Of a stretch of 64,000 nucleotides of DNA, positions 33,613 through 42,103 are shown piece by piece; the stretch's first letter is position 1; each line of letters opens with the position of its first letter. The stretch spans positions 1 through 64,000 of the forward strand of contig JAOARC010000037.1 in the NCBI GenBank assembly GCA_025210745.1, written 5' to 3'. Under the pieces are notes generated by a model. The model worked only from the letters and a program-made list of their open reading frames with translations. It made no database searches and was not told the origin of the DNA. The stretch is from Bacteriovoracaceae bacterium (GTDB taxonomy: Bacteria > Bdellovibrionota > Bacteriovoracia > Bacteriovoracales > Bacteriovoracaceae). A program made the translations under genes and the position numbers.

Positions 33613-35113
33613 TCAACAGCTTAAAATCACCCATTTCTAAGCTAATAGCACACCTATCTGTTCTACATTTTCCAATATTAAAAGATCTAAAACCATCAGA
33701 TATAATCACATCTTTTCTTTTAGACTTTTCAATATTCACTTTGGCCATAAAGCTCTCATTCTTAAGCTCTAACTTTTGAATTCTTTTATATTTACTTTTT
33801 TTCCCATATTTTATCTCTAACTCAAGTGGATTTTTTAAATTTATAAACTTTCCACTATCTGAAAAAGAAACTATTTTTCCAAGGACTTTATATTCACCAA
33901 AAATATCCAAACGTCCTTCCATTTTGGTAACTAAACAATTAGCAAGACAGCTATATTTATTTTTCTTTATAACGATAGATTTAAAGTCTGAAAATCTTGT
34001 TATTTTTTTTCCAATTGAAAGATAAGATAAGTCTGTAACTTTAAGCTCCTCATCTGTATAAGTAAAAGGATGTGTATATAAACCAAAAGTAGACTTACCA
34101 ATAGACTCCATTTTTGTAACGCTTATATTTTGATTATTAAAAGATATATTAAGATCTCCTTCTAAGGTTTCTTTATCATCTTCGATTGAATACTTTAATT
34201 CTTTAGATTCTACAGTTGCTATCAGATCATCAATAAAAACATCTTCTCCTTGCGCTAAAATTTGCATTTTACCTTTAATAACTTTAGTTCCATCATCAAT
34301 AAAGTCACTCGATATCATTGTGAAATTACTCGGCAATAAATCATTATTTGAGATGTTAGTTTCTTCCTTTCTATTGAGATAAAGTTCTTTTTGAGCTCCA
34401 TTATTTTCATAATCAAAATAATCGACCTTATTTTCTCGTATCATATCTAAGTATTTTACTGAAAAGCCATCATGAGTATCTGTGAACAAACCTTCTATGT
34501 CAGAACTTATAACATAGTTAAACCACCTAATTGTATCTGAGTCCGTTGCTTTAGCGTACTTTATATCATGCTCATAAAGAAGCTCATGTAAAATAAGACC
34601 TGCTTTATGATTTTCATCCATATTATTAAAGATATCTTTGTCTATAAGAACCTTACTTTGAAACATTCTTGGATTTAAAATTTGAAAAGCAACTTGTACC
34701 TCAATACAATTATCTACTCCACTAGGGCTTAGATAAGAGTGAGAGTCATCAACAACTGGAATTTGGCCTCTTCCAACTAAAGAATAAAACCTATTTGATC
34801 TAAATCTTTTAATCAGAAGATTTGCTCTAAAGCTATCAATCTTTTTAAGTCTATTTAAAACATATAATACTTTTTCTTTATAATCTTTAGAAGGTCCTAA
34901 ATTTAAACTCACATTATTAATCATCTGAGAGTATTCCCAATAATCTTTTACTTTAGTTGATATAGGACTAAGATAAGAAAGATTTTCTTTTGTTACTTTT
35001 TGTTTATAACAAACAATAGCATCTCCCCCATTACCTGCTCGATCACCATTTCCAGCAAAAGAGCTTGTTACAATCATTATATTTAAAAGAATCAGCTTAA
35101 TGTAATGTTTCAT
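33593..35113 (-). CDS. Exported protein with GGDAIVC N-terminus and HELLY motif
   Basis: 506 residues. A signal peptide (1-20) is followed at once by GNGDRAGNGGDAIVCYK. The middle contains LILHELLYEHDI (about 176-187), a His-Glu motif like those of metallopeptidases but without a canonical HExxH. The C-terminal half looks beta-rich and has two Cys pairs (SCLANC and CRTDRC). The protein at 52795-54186 shares the signal peptide, the GG(D/N)A-VC segment and the ID...F...LILHEL-Y region, so the two are homologous. It is a likely periplasmic or secreted protein; activity unknown. GAGG precedes the start. It overlaps the TIGR02147 gene by 17 bases. Confidence 0.75.
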   Translation of the reverse strand: MKHYIKLILLNIMIVTSSFAGNGDRAGNGGDAIVCYKQKVTKENLSYLSPISTKVKDYWEYSQMINNVSLNLGPSKDYKEKVLYVLNRLKKIDSFRANLLIKRFRSNRFYSLVGRGQIPVVDDSHSYLSPSGVDNCIEVQVAFQILNPRMFQSKVLIDKDIFNNMDENHKAGLILHELLYEHDIKYAKATDSDTIRWFNYVISSDIEGLFTDTHDGFSVKYLDMIRENKVDYFDYENNGAQKELYLNRKEETNISNNDLLPSNFTMISSDFIDDGTKVIKGKMQILAQGEDVFIDDLIATVESKELKYSIEDDKETLEGDLNISFNNQNISVTKMESIGKSTFGLYTHPFTYTDEELKVTDLSYLSIGKKITRFSDFKSIVIKKNKYSCLANCLVTKMEGRLDIFGEYKVLGKIVSFSDSGKFINLKNPLELEIKYGKKSKYKRIQKLELKNESFMAKVNIEKSKRKDVIISDGFRSFNIGKCRTDRCAISLEMGDFKLLNAQEAL

Positions 35114-35951
35114 GTTCGCCTCGTTTTAATTTCTTTGTTAATGGAAAAAACTGATTTTGTAATTGATAGATATGAGTCGCATCTGTTTTGCCACCAAAAT
35201 GAGCGACAAATTTATCTTGAAAATCACGAATCATCTCTTTAGCTTCATCAATATCTTTTTCACAAAATGAAAAAGTTAAACCTGATATTTCTCTATCCTT
35301 TGGATTTACATCTCTAATCGCATTTTTTGCTATATCTAAAGCTTCTTCATGAAACCTCTTTAAGGCTTCACTTGCAACATCATCACTTGTATTTATTGAA
35401 TTGCTTAAACATGTATAACCATTATCGTTTTTTTCTAATAAATTGAGTTCCAAAAGATTATTCATCAATTTTCTCAGTTTTCTAATGGGTAATTTTTGAA
35501 TAAAAACTTTTTGCAATTTTTCAAAATCATCTGTTAAGTGCCCTGCTCTAGCTAGCTGTCTATAAGCAAAGCTCCATACATTTGAAATTGTACTGAACTC
35601 TTTTTCATCAATAAGGATTTGTTTATTTTTATGATTGAGCTTTTGCAAATCCATCATAAGCATCACTTTTAATTTATCATCATCTTTTATCTGAGATAAA
35701 CGTACCAGACCTTCAAAGTACTCTTGCTCTTTTGCATTAAAACTAAAATAGCTATTTAATTTTTTTATCATTTCTGGGCCAGCATTTCTTTGTCCCTTGA
35801 TAACTTTAATGATTGAAGTATTATTCTTAAGATCGAGCTTTTTTGCCCAAACATTATAACTAAAGCTACTCCATCTATTTTTTTCACTTTCATAATGTCC
35901 AAGCAAAAACTCTCTATAGTCTGAATAATTAAATACGTTTAATTTTTCCAT
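35097..35951 (-). CDS. TIGR02147-family (DUF4423) regulator
   Basis: 284 residues. The N-terminal half shows the family pattern: FNYSDYREFLLGHYESEK, a helix-turn-helix-like SYNVWAKKLDLKNNTSIIKVIKGQR, and LNSYFSFNAKEQEYFEGLVRLSQ. The C-terminal half (DUF4423-like) has a winged-helix segment LLELNLLEKNDNGY. This family is abundant in Fibrobacter and Bdellovibrionota and its role is poorly known; DNA-binding control of neighbouring secreted proteins is inferred. It lies 8 bases after the exported paralogue gene and overlaps the HELLY-protein gene. Confidence 0.85.
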   Translation of the reverse strand: MEKLNVFNYSDYREFLLGHYESEKNRWSSFSYNVWAKKLDLKNNTSIIKVIKGQRNAGPEMIKKLNSYFSFNAKEQEYFEGLVRLSQIKDDDKLKVMLMMDLQKLNHKNKQILIDEKEFSTISNVWSFAYRQLARAGHLTDDFEKLQKVFIQKLPIRKLRKLMNNLLELNLLEKNDNGYTCLSNSINTSDDVASEALKRFHEEALDIAKNAIRDVNPKDREISGLTFSFCEKDIDEAKEMIRDFQDKFVAHFGGKTDATHIYQLQNQFFPLTKKLKRGEHETLH

Positions 35952-35959
35952 TGTCCCTA

Positions 35960-36892
35960 CTATTTAAGTTTGTTAAGAAGATAATTCCATCTTGTTTTTC
36001 CAGGTAGGACTTGGATTCCAATTTTTCCCTTTGCACTACCAAGTTCAATACCTAAACCAAGATTTGCTTGTTTATAATCAAGGTTTCTAAAAGACTGACT
36101 AGAGCTATATTGTTGATATCCATCTTCGATCTTTGAAATAGGACCAATAGCATAATTAGAATAGTCTGGTCCTACAGTAGATGCTGTTATTCCAGGTAGT
36201 GCTAAGTCTATATCTTTACCATATTCTATTTTTGAAAGAGAAATAAAAGCTCCTATGCCATAACCAACTCCCAATGTTAAGCCAACATAAGACCTTACTT
36301 TTCCATTATTAAATAGACACCTCGTCATATTTGTACCAATCGTTCCTCCAATCACATTATAACCACTTACCGATATATCTCGAACAACACACTGAATAGC
36401 TTTTTTAGAGTAAACACTTAAAACAAAATTTTTCACCTTAGTACTTGCATTTATTTTTATACCATTTTTAATCGTTCCTCTTTGTAAATTATGATAAGCT
36501 TCATAACAATCATCAATAGCTTGTTCTATTAAATAAGAATCTTGTGTAAGAGTTTCTTCTTCTATAACTGAAGAGATGATATCAGCTAAAACCTGAGCTC
36601 CAGCGCTACCACCCTTTCTTTTTTTAGCAAACTTAACAGCACATTTTAAAAGAGGTTTATATTCTCTATCAAATCCTTTTAATTTTTTTCTTTTTGGAAA
36701 ATTACTAGTTAAAACTTCATTTATTTGAGTCATTTTCATAAACTTTTTTAAAGCTTTATTTCTGCTTGCAACCTTCTCTTTTTTAGCTGCATCATTTACT
36801 TCATCATAGTTAATATCTTGAGTATACGCAGTATCGAAACAAAACAAGATTACCATTATTATCGCCACTGTATATTTTAAAAAAAAGTTCAT
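35960..36892 (-). CDS. Exported tandem paralogue A
   Basis: 310 residues from the ATG at 36892, which has GGAG six bases upstream; the ATG at 36904 overlaps that ribosome-binding site and is unlikely. Signal peptide about 1-25 (ending around DTAYTQ). It aligns along its length with the next upstream gene: DAAKKEKVASRNKAL, YKPLLKC, GGxAGAQxLxDII, GTNMxxCLFxNGxVRxYxGxTLG and the end G(K/Q)xRWNxLLxxL. Conserved Cys residues suggest disulfides and the glycine-rich second half may be a beta-barrel or membrane-associated region. Family not recognised. Confidence 0.7.
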   Translation of the reverse strand: MNFFLKYTVAIIMVILFCFDTAYTQDINYDEVNDAAKKEKVASRNKALKKFMKMTQINEVLTSNFPKRKKLKGFDREYKPLLKCAVKFAKKRKGGSAGAQVLADIISSVIEEETLTQDSYLIEQAIDDCYEAYHNLQRGTIKNGIKINASTKVKNFVLSVYSKKAIQCVVRDISVSGYNVIGGTIGTNMTRCLFNNGKVRSYVGLTLGVGYGIGAFISLSKIEYGKDIDLALPGITASTVGPDYSNYAIGPISKIEDGYQQYSSSQSFRNLDYKQANLGLGIELGSAKGKIGIQVLPGKTRWNYLLNKLK

Positions 36893-36914
36893 ATATTTCT
36901 CCATTTTTTATATT

Positions 36915-37826
36915 TTATTGTAATTGTTTTAAAAGAAAGTTCCATCTAACTTGTCCTGGAATAACCTGAACTCCAAACTTCAAGTCTCCAGCAACCATCA
37001 TCCCTCCAGCACCAAAAGAGAACTCATCTAAGTCTCCATCCTTCGGTAGCATATAAGAATCTTCAACCTCATAAAATGGTCCAAAAATTAAAGATGATAT
37101 CTTTGTGGAGCTAAAAAGAATTATTCCAGTAGATTTAAGAGGAGTTGATTTATTAAAACTATATTTAGAAGCTGAAAAGGAAGCCTCTAAACCAATTCCA
37201 GCTCCTAGAGTAATTCCTAAATAGCGCCTAACTACCCCATTAGAAAATAAACATTTTGCCATATTTGTTCCAGCTCTTACTCCTGCTACAAAAGCAGCTT
37301 GAGCAGAGATCTCTCTAACTTGGCACTTTAAAACACGCCTACTATAAAGGTCTAAAACGAACTTTTTTACTTTCTCAGTTGCCTCTAAATCTATTTTTTT
37401 AGAAACAAATCCTCTATCCAGTCTATCATATGTATGGCGACAGTTTTCTACTGCTTTTTCGATTAAAAAAGAGTCTTCCGTAATCTTATCATTTTCCATA
37501 ATAGAAGTGATAATATCAGAAAGAATTTGAGCACCAGCTACACCACCTTTCATTTTTTTTGAAAATTTAAAGATACATTTTAAAAGTGGTTTATACTCCT
37601 TATTAAATCCTTTTAATTTTTGTTTTTTTGGGAAACTACTAGAAAGTACTCCCTTAAGATTGATAATTTCCATAAAATTATTCAGAGCTTTATTTCTGCT
37701 TGCAACCTTCTCTTTTTTAGCCGCATCATTTATTTGGCTATAGTCTACTTCTTGAGCATAAGTAGCTCCCATATAGAATAAATTAATCATGGCAAAAAAT
37801 AATGTACCCTTTAAAAATTCTTTCAT
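36915..37826 (-). CDS. Exported tandem paralogue B
   Basis: 303 residues from the ATG at 37826, supported by AAGGAGA; an in-frame ATG 16 codons earlier lacks such support. Signal peptide about 1-24 (GATYAQ). Paralogue of the gene 22 bases downstream, with the same Cys and Gly motifs. Around the DAAKKEKVASRNKAL segment the two are nearly identical at DNA level, which points to duplication with local conservation. It is the first gene of a five-gene unit with a TIGR02147 regulator. Confidence 0.7.
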   Translation of the reverse strand: MKEFLKGTLFFAMINLFYMGATYAQEVDYSQINDAAKKEKVASRNKALNNFMEIINLKGVLSSSFPKKQKLKGFNKEYKPLLKCIFKFSKKMKGGVAGAQILSDIITSIMENDKITEDSFLIEKAVENCRHTYDRLDRGFVSKKIDLEATEKVKKFVLDLYSRRVLKCQVREISAQAAFVAGVRAGTNMAKCLFSNGVVRRYLGITLGAGIGLEASFSASKYSFNKSTPLKSTGIILFSSTKISSLIFGPFYEVEDSYMLPKDGDLDEFSFGAGGMMVAGDLKFGVQVIPGQVRWNFLLKQLQ

Positions 37827-38096
37827 TTGTATCTCCTTATGAGTTGTTAATTTTCTTAATTTTGTTAAGGACAAATTAACACACTTAGAATGAAAGTCGA
37901 TGTATAAGAGCTATTTTAAGTTAATTACTAATGGCATCATAGCCTGCATATAAAAATTACATAGCAGGCATAAATTGTTAAAATTACGAAGATGAAATAA
38001 GCTTTAAAAGCTAAGCATAGCCTGATGTTTGTTTTTAACAAGATAAAGATGCCTGTAGTGCAAAAAGGATCATTTCACGATGGTTTATAATAAAAA
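37827..38096. other. Longest intergenic gap, no clear feature
   Basis: 270 bases between the exported paralogue start and the SleB-like gene stop. It should hold the promoter of the secreted-protein cluster, but no convincing -35/-10 pair was found. Short repeats of AGGCTATG/CAGGC occur at 37930-38060, and GCCTGC...GCAGGC (around 37943-37970) can pair over 6 bp with a long loop. Nothing firm. Confidence 0.3.
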
Positions 38097-39683
38097 TTAT
38101 TTTTTAGAAAAATAAGTAAAGAGATGAGGATCTCTATAAGTATAAAATAATGATCCTTTAGCACGAACATCCACCGTATAAATCTTGTCATTAATTTCTA
38201 AAACCTTATAAAGCTTCTTTTTATTGATAAATGAATATAAAAACTTATACTTTCCTTTTCTTAAAAGAGTACGCAGCTTTGTTTGGTTCTTATACTTAAT
38301 TCCAATCATATGAGGCTCTTTTTTAAAATCAGTCCAAACCTTTGCCATATCAACTTTGCCAAACATAGATACTCTCGAAAAATATCTTACGGGTTTAAAG
38401 TCATACTTATAATTTTTTAAAGCCTTATAAGAAATCTTCAAATTTTTAGCTCGAACCTTTTGACCAAACCTAGTCATATCTGGACAAAATATCTTAACGA
38501 CACTAGAGATATAATAGTATGTGAAAGAGAACTCACCTTTTTTAAATAAAGTCCCCATTATTTTATCTGAAGAATACTTTTTTATATATGCATATAGATC
38601 TTGTTTTTTATCAATAAGATTATACTCAGGATCTTTAAATCGATTCATTACAATTTTAGCAATGTTTTTTCTTTCTAACGCGTATTTCCCATCAACAGTT
38701 CCTGCCTCATTAAAAAGGATAGTTTCCATAACAAAGAGCTTTTTCATAAGCTCATTTTGTTTCATCCAAAAGTCATAGGTTAATTTTTGTTTTTCATATA
38801 CAAACTTCTTTAGTTTATTAGTTGCAAAGATTTTTTTATTTAGAAGGTTGCCCTGTTCATTTCGATCTAACTCTATAATTCTTTTATATGCATTTATTTG
38901 GCCATCAATCTTTTGTTTCCATTGAACCATTCTTTTTAAAAGATTGTCTTTATCTTGTAACTTCTTAATTTTCTCTAAACTCCATAAAATATCATAACGA
39001 AGATTTTCTGATAGTTTTGTTTTATTCTTTTCAAGTTCTAGCCAAATTGTTTCAAGAGTAGATCTTAAATATATATCCGATGACTTTTTCTTTAAATCAA
39101 AAGCTCCATCTTCAATAATTTTTCTATAAAAGAAGGCATCATTTTTTAGTTTTAGCTCTTTATCAGTTGAAGCATCTAGTAATTTTTCATATCTAGATCT
39201 ATTTAAAAGATGATCATTAGGAAAGTTAAAGTTTTTAAGATAGAAATTTGTCTTTAATAAACCTTTGTACTGATCCTTTAGCTGCTTCATTAGCTTTATA
39301 CTATTTTTACCTCTTTCTTTTTTTACAAGTAACTTATCAATAGTTTTTTCAATCTTTTTAATAGTATTATAAGAATTGATTTTCTTTATCTTTTCAAGGC
39401 GCTTAACAATACTATCTATATAATTGGCTTTTTTAATTACTGTTTGCAGATTTTTTTCAATAGTTGCGTTATCAATAGACTTATTTAACATTGGTATAAA
39501 TAGGCCATCACCTCTATAACCTTTAAGTAATGAATAGTATTTAAAATCGACACCTGGAGTACACACAGTTTTTGAAAACTGTTTTTGTAGTTTCATATAT
39601 CTTTTATAGACTGATTTAAAACTTTCTTTTTTAGCAAAAGAAGATACTGAGAATATTAAACTAACGAGTAAGATTTTCAGCAA
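38097..39683 (-). CDS. Exported SleB-like cell-wall hydrolase
   Basis: About 528 residues from TTG 39683, chosen because GGGAG lies seven bases upstream; it then begins LLKILLVSLIFSVSSFA, a good signal peptide. Residues about 25-310 are lysine-rich and helical. The region about 318-390 matches the SleB/Hydrolase_2 lytic transglycosylase pattern: ETILFNEAGT with the catalytic-type Glu, IAKIVMNRFKDP, and GEFSF. It may cut peptidoglycan in the periplasm or in prey. It overlaps mpl by 23 bases, which supports a cell-wall role. The domain match is by eye. Confidence 0.6.
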   Translation of the reverse strand: MLKILLVSLIFSVSSFAKKESFKSVYKRYMKLQKQFSKTVCTPGVDFKYYSLLKGYRGDGLFIPMLNKSIDNATIEKNLQTVIKKANYIDSIVKRLEKIKKINSYNTIKKIEKTIDKLLVKKERGKNSIKLMKQLKDQYKGLLKTNFYLKNFNFPNDHLLNRSRYEKLLDASTDKELKLKNDAFFYRKIIEDGAFDLKKKSSDIYLRSTLETIWLELEKNKTKLSENLRYDILWSLEKIKKLQDKDNLLKRMVQWKQKIDGQINAYKRIIELDRNEQGNLLNKKIFATNKLKKFVYEKQKLTYDFWMKQNELMKKLFVMETILFNEAGTVDGKYALERKNIAKIVMNRFKDPEYNLIDKKQDLYAYIKKYSSDKIMGTLFKKGEFSFTYYYISSVVKIFCPDMTRFGQKVRAKNLKISYKALKNYKYDFKPVRYFSRVSMFGKVDMAKVWTDFKKEPHMIGIKYKNQTKLRTLLRKGKYKFLYSFINKKKLYKVLEINDKIYTVDVRAKGSLFYTYRDPHLFTYFSKK

Positions 39684-41103
39684 AATCACTCTCCCAAAGG
39701 CCAATACAGCTTCTATTACTTAGTACAAGCAATAATGAGTCTTTATGACTAACATCATCAATCACTTTTCTTAATGAATCTAAATTTTCAACACAAGTAG
39801 CAGGAATCCCCTTAAGTCCAATATCTGAAACTAATTTTTCACAATCTAAGTCTTTATTGCTTTTAGCAGTAGTTTTAATTCCAGATCTTGCAATAATAAC
39901 CTGATCACTATTTAGTAAACTATCTTTAAATTCATTTTGAAAGTAATTACTTCTAGCAGTAGCTGAAACTGGTTCAAACACAGTAATTATTTTCTTTGTA
40001 GGATATTTTGTTTTAATTGCATCAACTGTTAATGATATGGCCCTAGGATGATGAGCAAAGTCATCAATCACAAGCATATCTTTATAAAAGCCACGCTCCT
40101 CTTGTCTTCTTTTAACTAGACTCAACTCACTAACGGCATCCTTTAATTTTTCATAACTAAATCCATCTTCAAATAAAACAAGAATACATGAAGTTATATT
40201 TAAAATATTATGTAGACCTACAACATTAGTTGAAAAATCATAATTAGTATTATTAAAACTTACCGTAAAATGAGAACCTTTTGCTTCTAATTTTATATCC
40301 TTAGGATTTAAGCTTCCATAAGATAAAACTTTTGTATTAGGATATTCATTTTGAAGTTTAACTATAGACTTATAGTCTGTGTTTGCAGCAACATAGTCTA
40401 ATTTATCAAAAACAGCTTTAAACTCATCTTCTATCTGCTCTACATTGTCATAAATATCAGCGTGATCAAACTCCAAAGAAGTAAGAATCATTTTATTAAG
40501 TTCATATAATCTAAACTTTGAAAACTTTTGAAAATAACAACTATCGTATTCATCAGATTCGATAACAAAATACTTATCTTTTCCTATTTTTGATGGAGGA
40601 TTATCATCTAAAATCCCTCCTATAAAATAACCTGTGTCGATACCAAGGTTATTTAAAATCTGTGTCATAAAATAAGTCGTTGTTGTTTTACCATGAGTTC
40701 CAGCAGCGCCTATAACATTTTTATCTTTTAAAACAAATGCTCCTAAGACACTTGGAAATGAAGTAAATGGAACTCCTGATTTTTCAATCATCCCTGCAGC
40801 CTCGGAATTTCCTGGTACAGAGTTTCCTATAATAACTAAATCAAACTGCTGTAAAAACTCATTATTAACTTCATCTAATTTATATAAAGGGATTTTAGTA
40901 GATTCTAAATAGGTACTCATTGGAGGATAAAAGTTTTGATCAGCTCCACTTACATCATAGCCTGCTTCTTTTAAAAGACAGGCACATGCTCCCATTCCAG
41001 TTCCACATATTCTATAAAAGAAAATCTTTTTTATAGAATCTCTTTTAGATGCTAAATCATCTCCAACGAGTAAATTAGTTAAATCGTAAGCTCTTTTTTC
41101 CAA
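39661..41103 (-). CDS. mpl: Mpl, murein-tripeptide ligase
   Basis: 480 residues. Mur-ligase family with ATP-binding GAAGTHGKTTTTYFMTQ (about 132-148), the substrate-binding YFVIESDEYDSCYFQK, and DDFAHHPRAI (about 350-359), all typical of Mpl rather than MurC. It joins the recycled tripeptide L-Ala-gamma-D-Glu-meso-DAP to UDP-MurNAc. The start is TTG at 41103 with AGGAAG upstream, 25 bases inside the end of the serine hydrolase gene. Peptidoglycan recycling fits its neighbours. Confidence 0.9.
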   Translation of the reverse strand: MEKRAYDLTNLLVGDDLASKRDSIKKIFFYRICGTGMGACACLLKEAGYDVSGADQNFYPPMSTYLESTKIPLYKLDEVNNEFLQQFDLVIIGNSVPGNSEAAGMIEKSGVPFTSFPSVLGAFVLKDKNVIGAAGTHGKTTTTYFMTQILNNLGIDTGYFIGGILDDNPPSKIGKDKYFVIESDEYDSCYFQKFSKFRLYELNKMILTSLEFDHADIYDNVEQIEDEFKAVFDKLDYVAANTDYKSIVKLQNEYPNTKVLSYGSLNPKDIKLEAKGSHFTVSFNNTNYDFSTNVVGLHNILNITSCILVLFEDGFSYEKLKDAVSELSLVKRRQEERGFYKDMLVIDDFAHHPRAISLTVDAIKTKYPTKKIITVFEPVSATARSNYFQNEFKDSLLNSDQVIIARSGIKTTAKSNKDLDCEKLVSDIGLKGIPATCVENLDSLRKVIDDVSHKDSLLLVLSNRSCIGLWESDFAENLTR

Positions 41104-41999
41104 GTTGCACTTCCTATTTTTTTTCTAAAATTATTTAGATCTTTTTTATCGTACCAAAAGTTTTTCGTTGAATTAGTAAGAATCACATGGCCTAAGTTTA
41201 AATCAGGATCTATCCATACAGATGTTCCTGTAAAGCCAAGATGTCCGAATGTAAACTCACCGCAACCACTTCCAGCTAACGTCGTATCAGGACTTGATAT
41301 AGTATCCCATCCAAAAGTAAATCTATTATCCGTTTTATTTTCTTTTATAATTTTTAAAGCATCTAGTTCTTTATTTATATTTAATAGAGTTTTACACAGG
41401 CCACTTGTCGTTCCAAATAGACCTGCATGAGATGTAAACTCATTAATGTTATAGCTATTAGGATCATGGACATTTTTAAAGTTTCTTTTTTGTTTTACGA
41501 ATCCATTTTGAACTGTTTTTTGATTTTTTAAGTTTTTCCAAAATATCACTTCATCATGATATTCACGAACTTCATCATACATATTCTTTTTTGTTTTACC
41601 TTGCGCATCTAACATAAACCTTAAAGCACTATAGTCAGAATAAAGTGTTTCACTAGAACTAATAGAGTACTTTTTAAGATCTTCTTTCCAAGTAGACTTA
41701 GATAAATATCCCCAAGCTGGTAATGAGGCTCTGTGCTCAACTAAAAGTCTTAGGTCTTCATCCATCTGATCAAGAAACTTTAGATAGAAAGTTCCATTAG
41801 TAAGAACTTTTGTAAGACTAGCTAAATCAAAATAAATTGAATCATCTTGAATAATATCATTATCATTTTTAAGTAATGTTTTTGACTTAAAGCTTTTTAA
41901 AGAAAAATCAATGATACCAATGCCTATAGCATCGATATCATGATTCTCTAAATATGATTTTACAATTTCCAAAACTCTCCTGTTATATAAATTGCTCAT
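41079..41999 (-). CDS. Serine beta-lactamase-like hydrolase
   Basis: 306 residues from ATG 41999. SxxK motif Ser61-L-T-Lys64 (ASLTK), YSDYS in the Tyr-x-Asn/Ser position (about 140) and C-terminal HLGFTG (KTG-equivalent HxG) mark the class C beta-lactamase/DD-carboxypeptidase fold. No signal peptide, so it is probably cytoplasmic, which would suit processing of recycled muropeptides or esters. The called ATG lies inside the arm of a palindromic element; a TTG at 41972 with AGGAG just upstream may be the true start. It overlaps mpl by 25 bases. Confidence 0.75.
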   Translation of the reverse strand: MSNLYNRRVLEIVKSYLENHDIDAIGIGIIDFSLKSFKSKTLLKNDNDIIQDDSIYFDLASLTKVLTNGTFYLKFLDQMDEDLRLLVEHRASLPAWGYLSKSTWKEDLKKYSISSSETLYSDYSALRFMLDAQGKTKKNMYDEVREYHDEVIFWKNLKNQKTVQNGFVKQKRNFKNVHDPNSYNINEFTSHAGLFGTTSGLCKTLLNINKELDALKIIKENKTDNRFTFGWDTISSPDTTLAGSGCGEFTFGHLGFTGTSVWIDPDLNLGHVILTNSTKNFWYDKKDLNNFRKKIGSATWKKELTI

Positions 42000-42092
42000 A
42001 GACTAGGCAAGCAAGGCGATGAGCTGTAGGCGTATTCCTAATACGTCAAAAAGCGAAGAGACCGTAGCTTAACGACGTATATGAGTGATTTA
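41988..42092. repeat. GC-rich palindromic element (REP/MITE-like)
   Basis: TAAATTGCTCATA (41988-42000) pairs with TATGAGTGATTTA (42080-42092) over 13 bp with two G-U pairs. Between them the DNA is visibly richer in G and C than its surroundings, and an 8-bp inner hairpin GGCGTATT/AATACGTC (42029-42047) has a CCT loop. It fills nearly the whole gap after ppdK. Dispersed intergenic palindromes have this form; other copies cannot be seen in this window. Confidence 0.6.
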
Positions 42093-42103
42093 GATAGCAG
42101 GAA

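Noticed and set aside
42000..42103. tRNA or other structured small RNA gene
   Set aside because: GC-rich and foldable, but no cloverleaf, no anticodon arm or CCA-type end; terminal inverted repeats fit a palindromic element.
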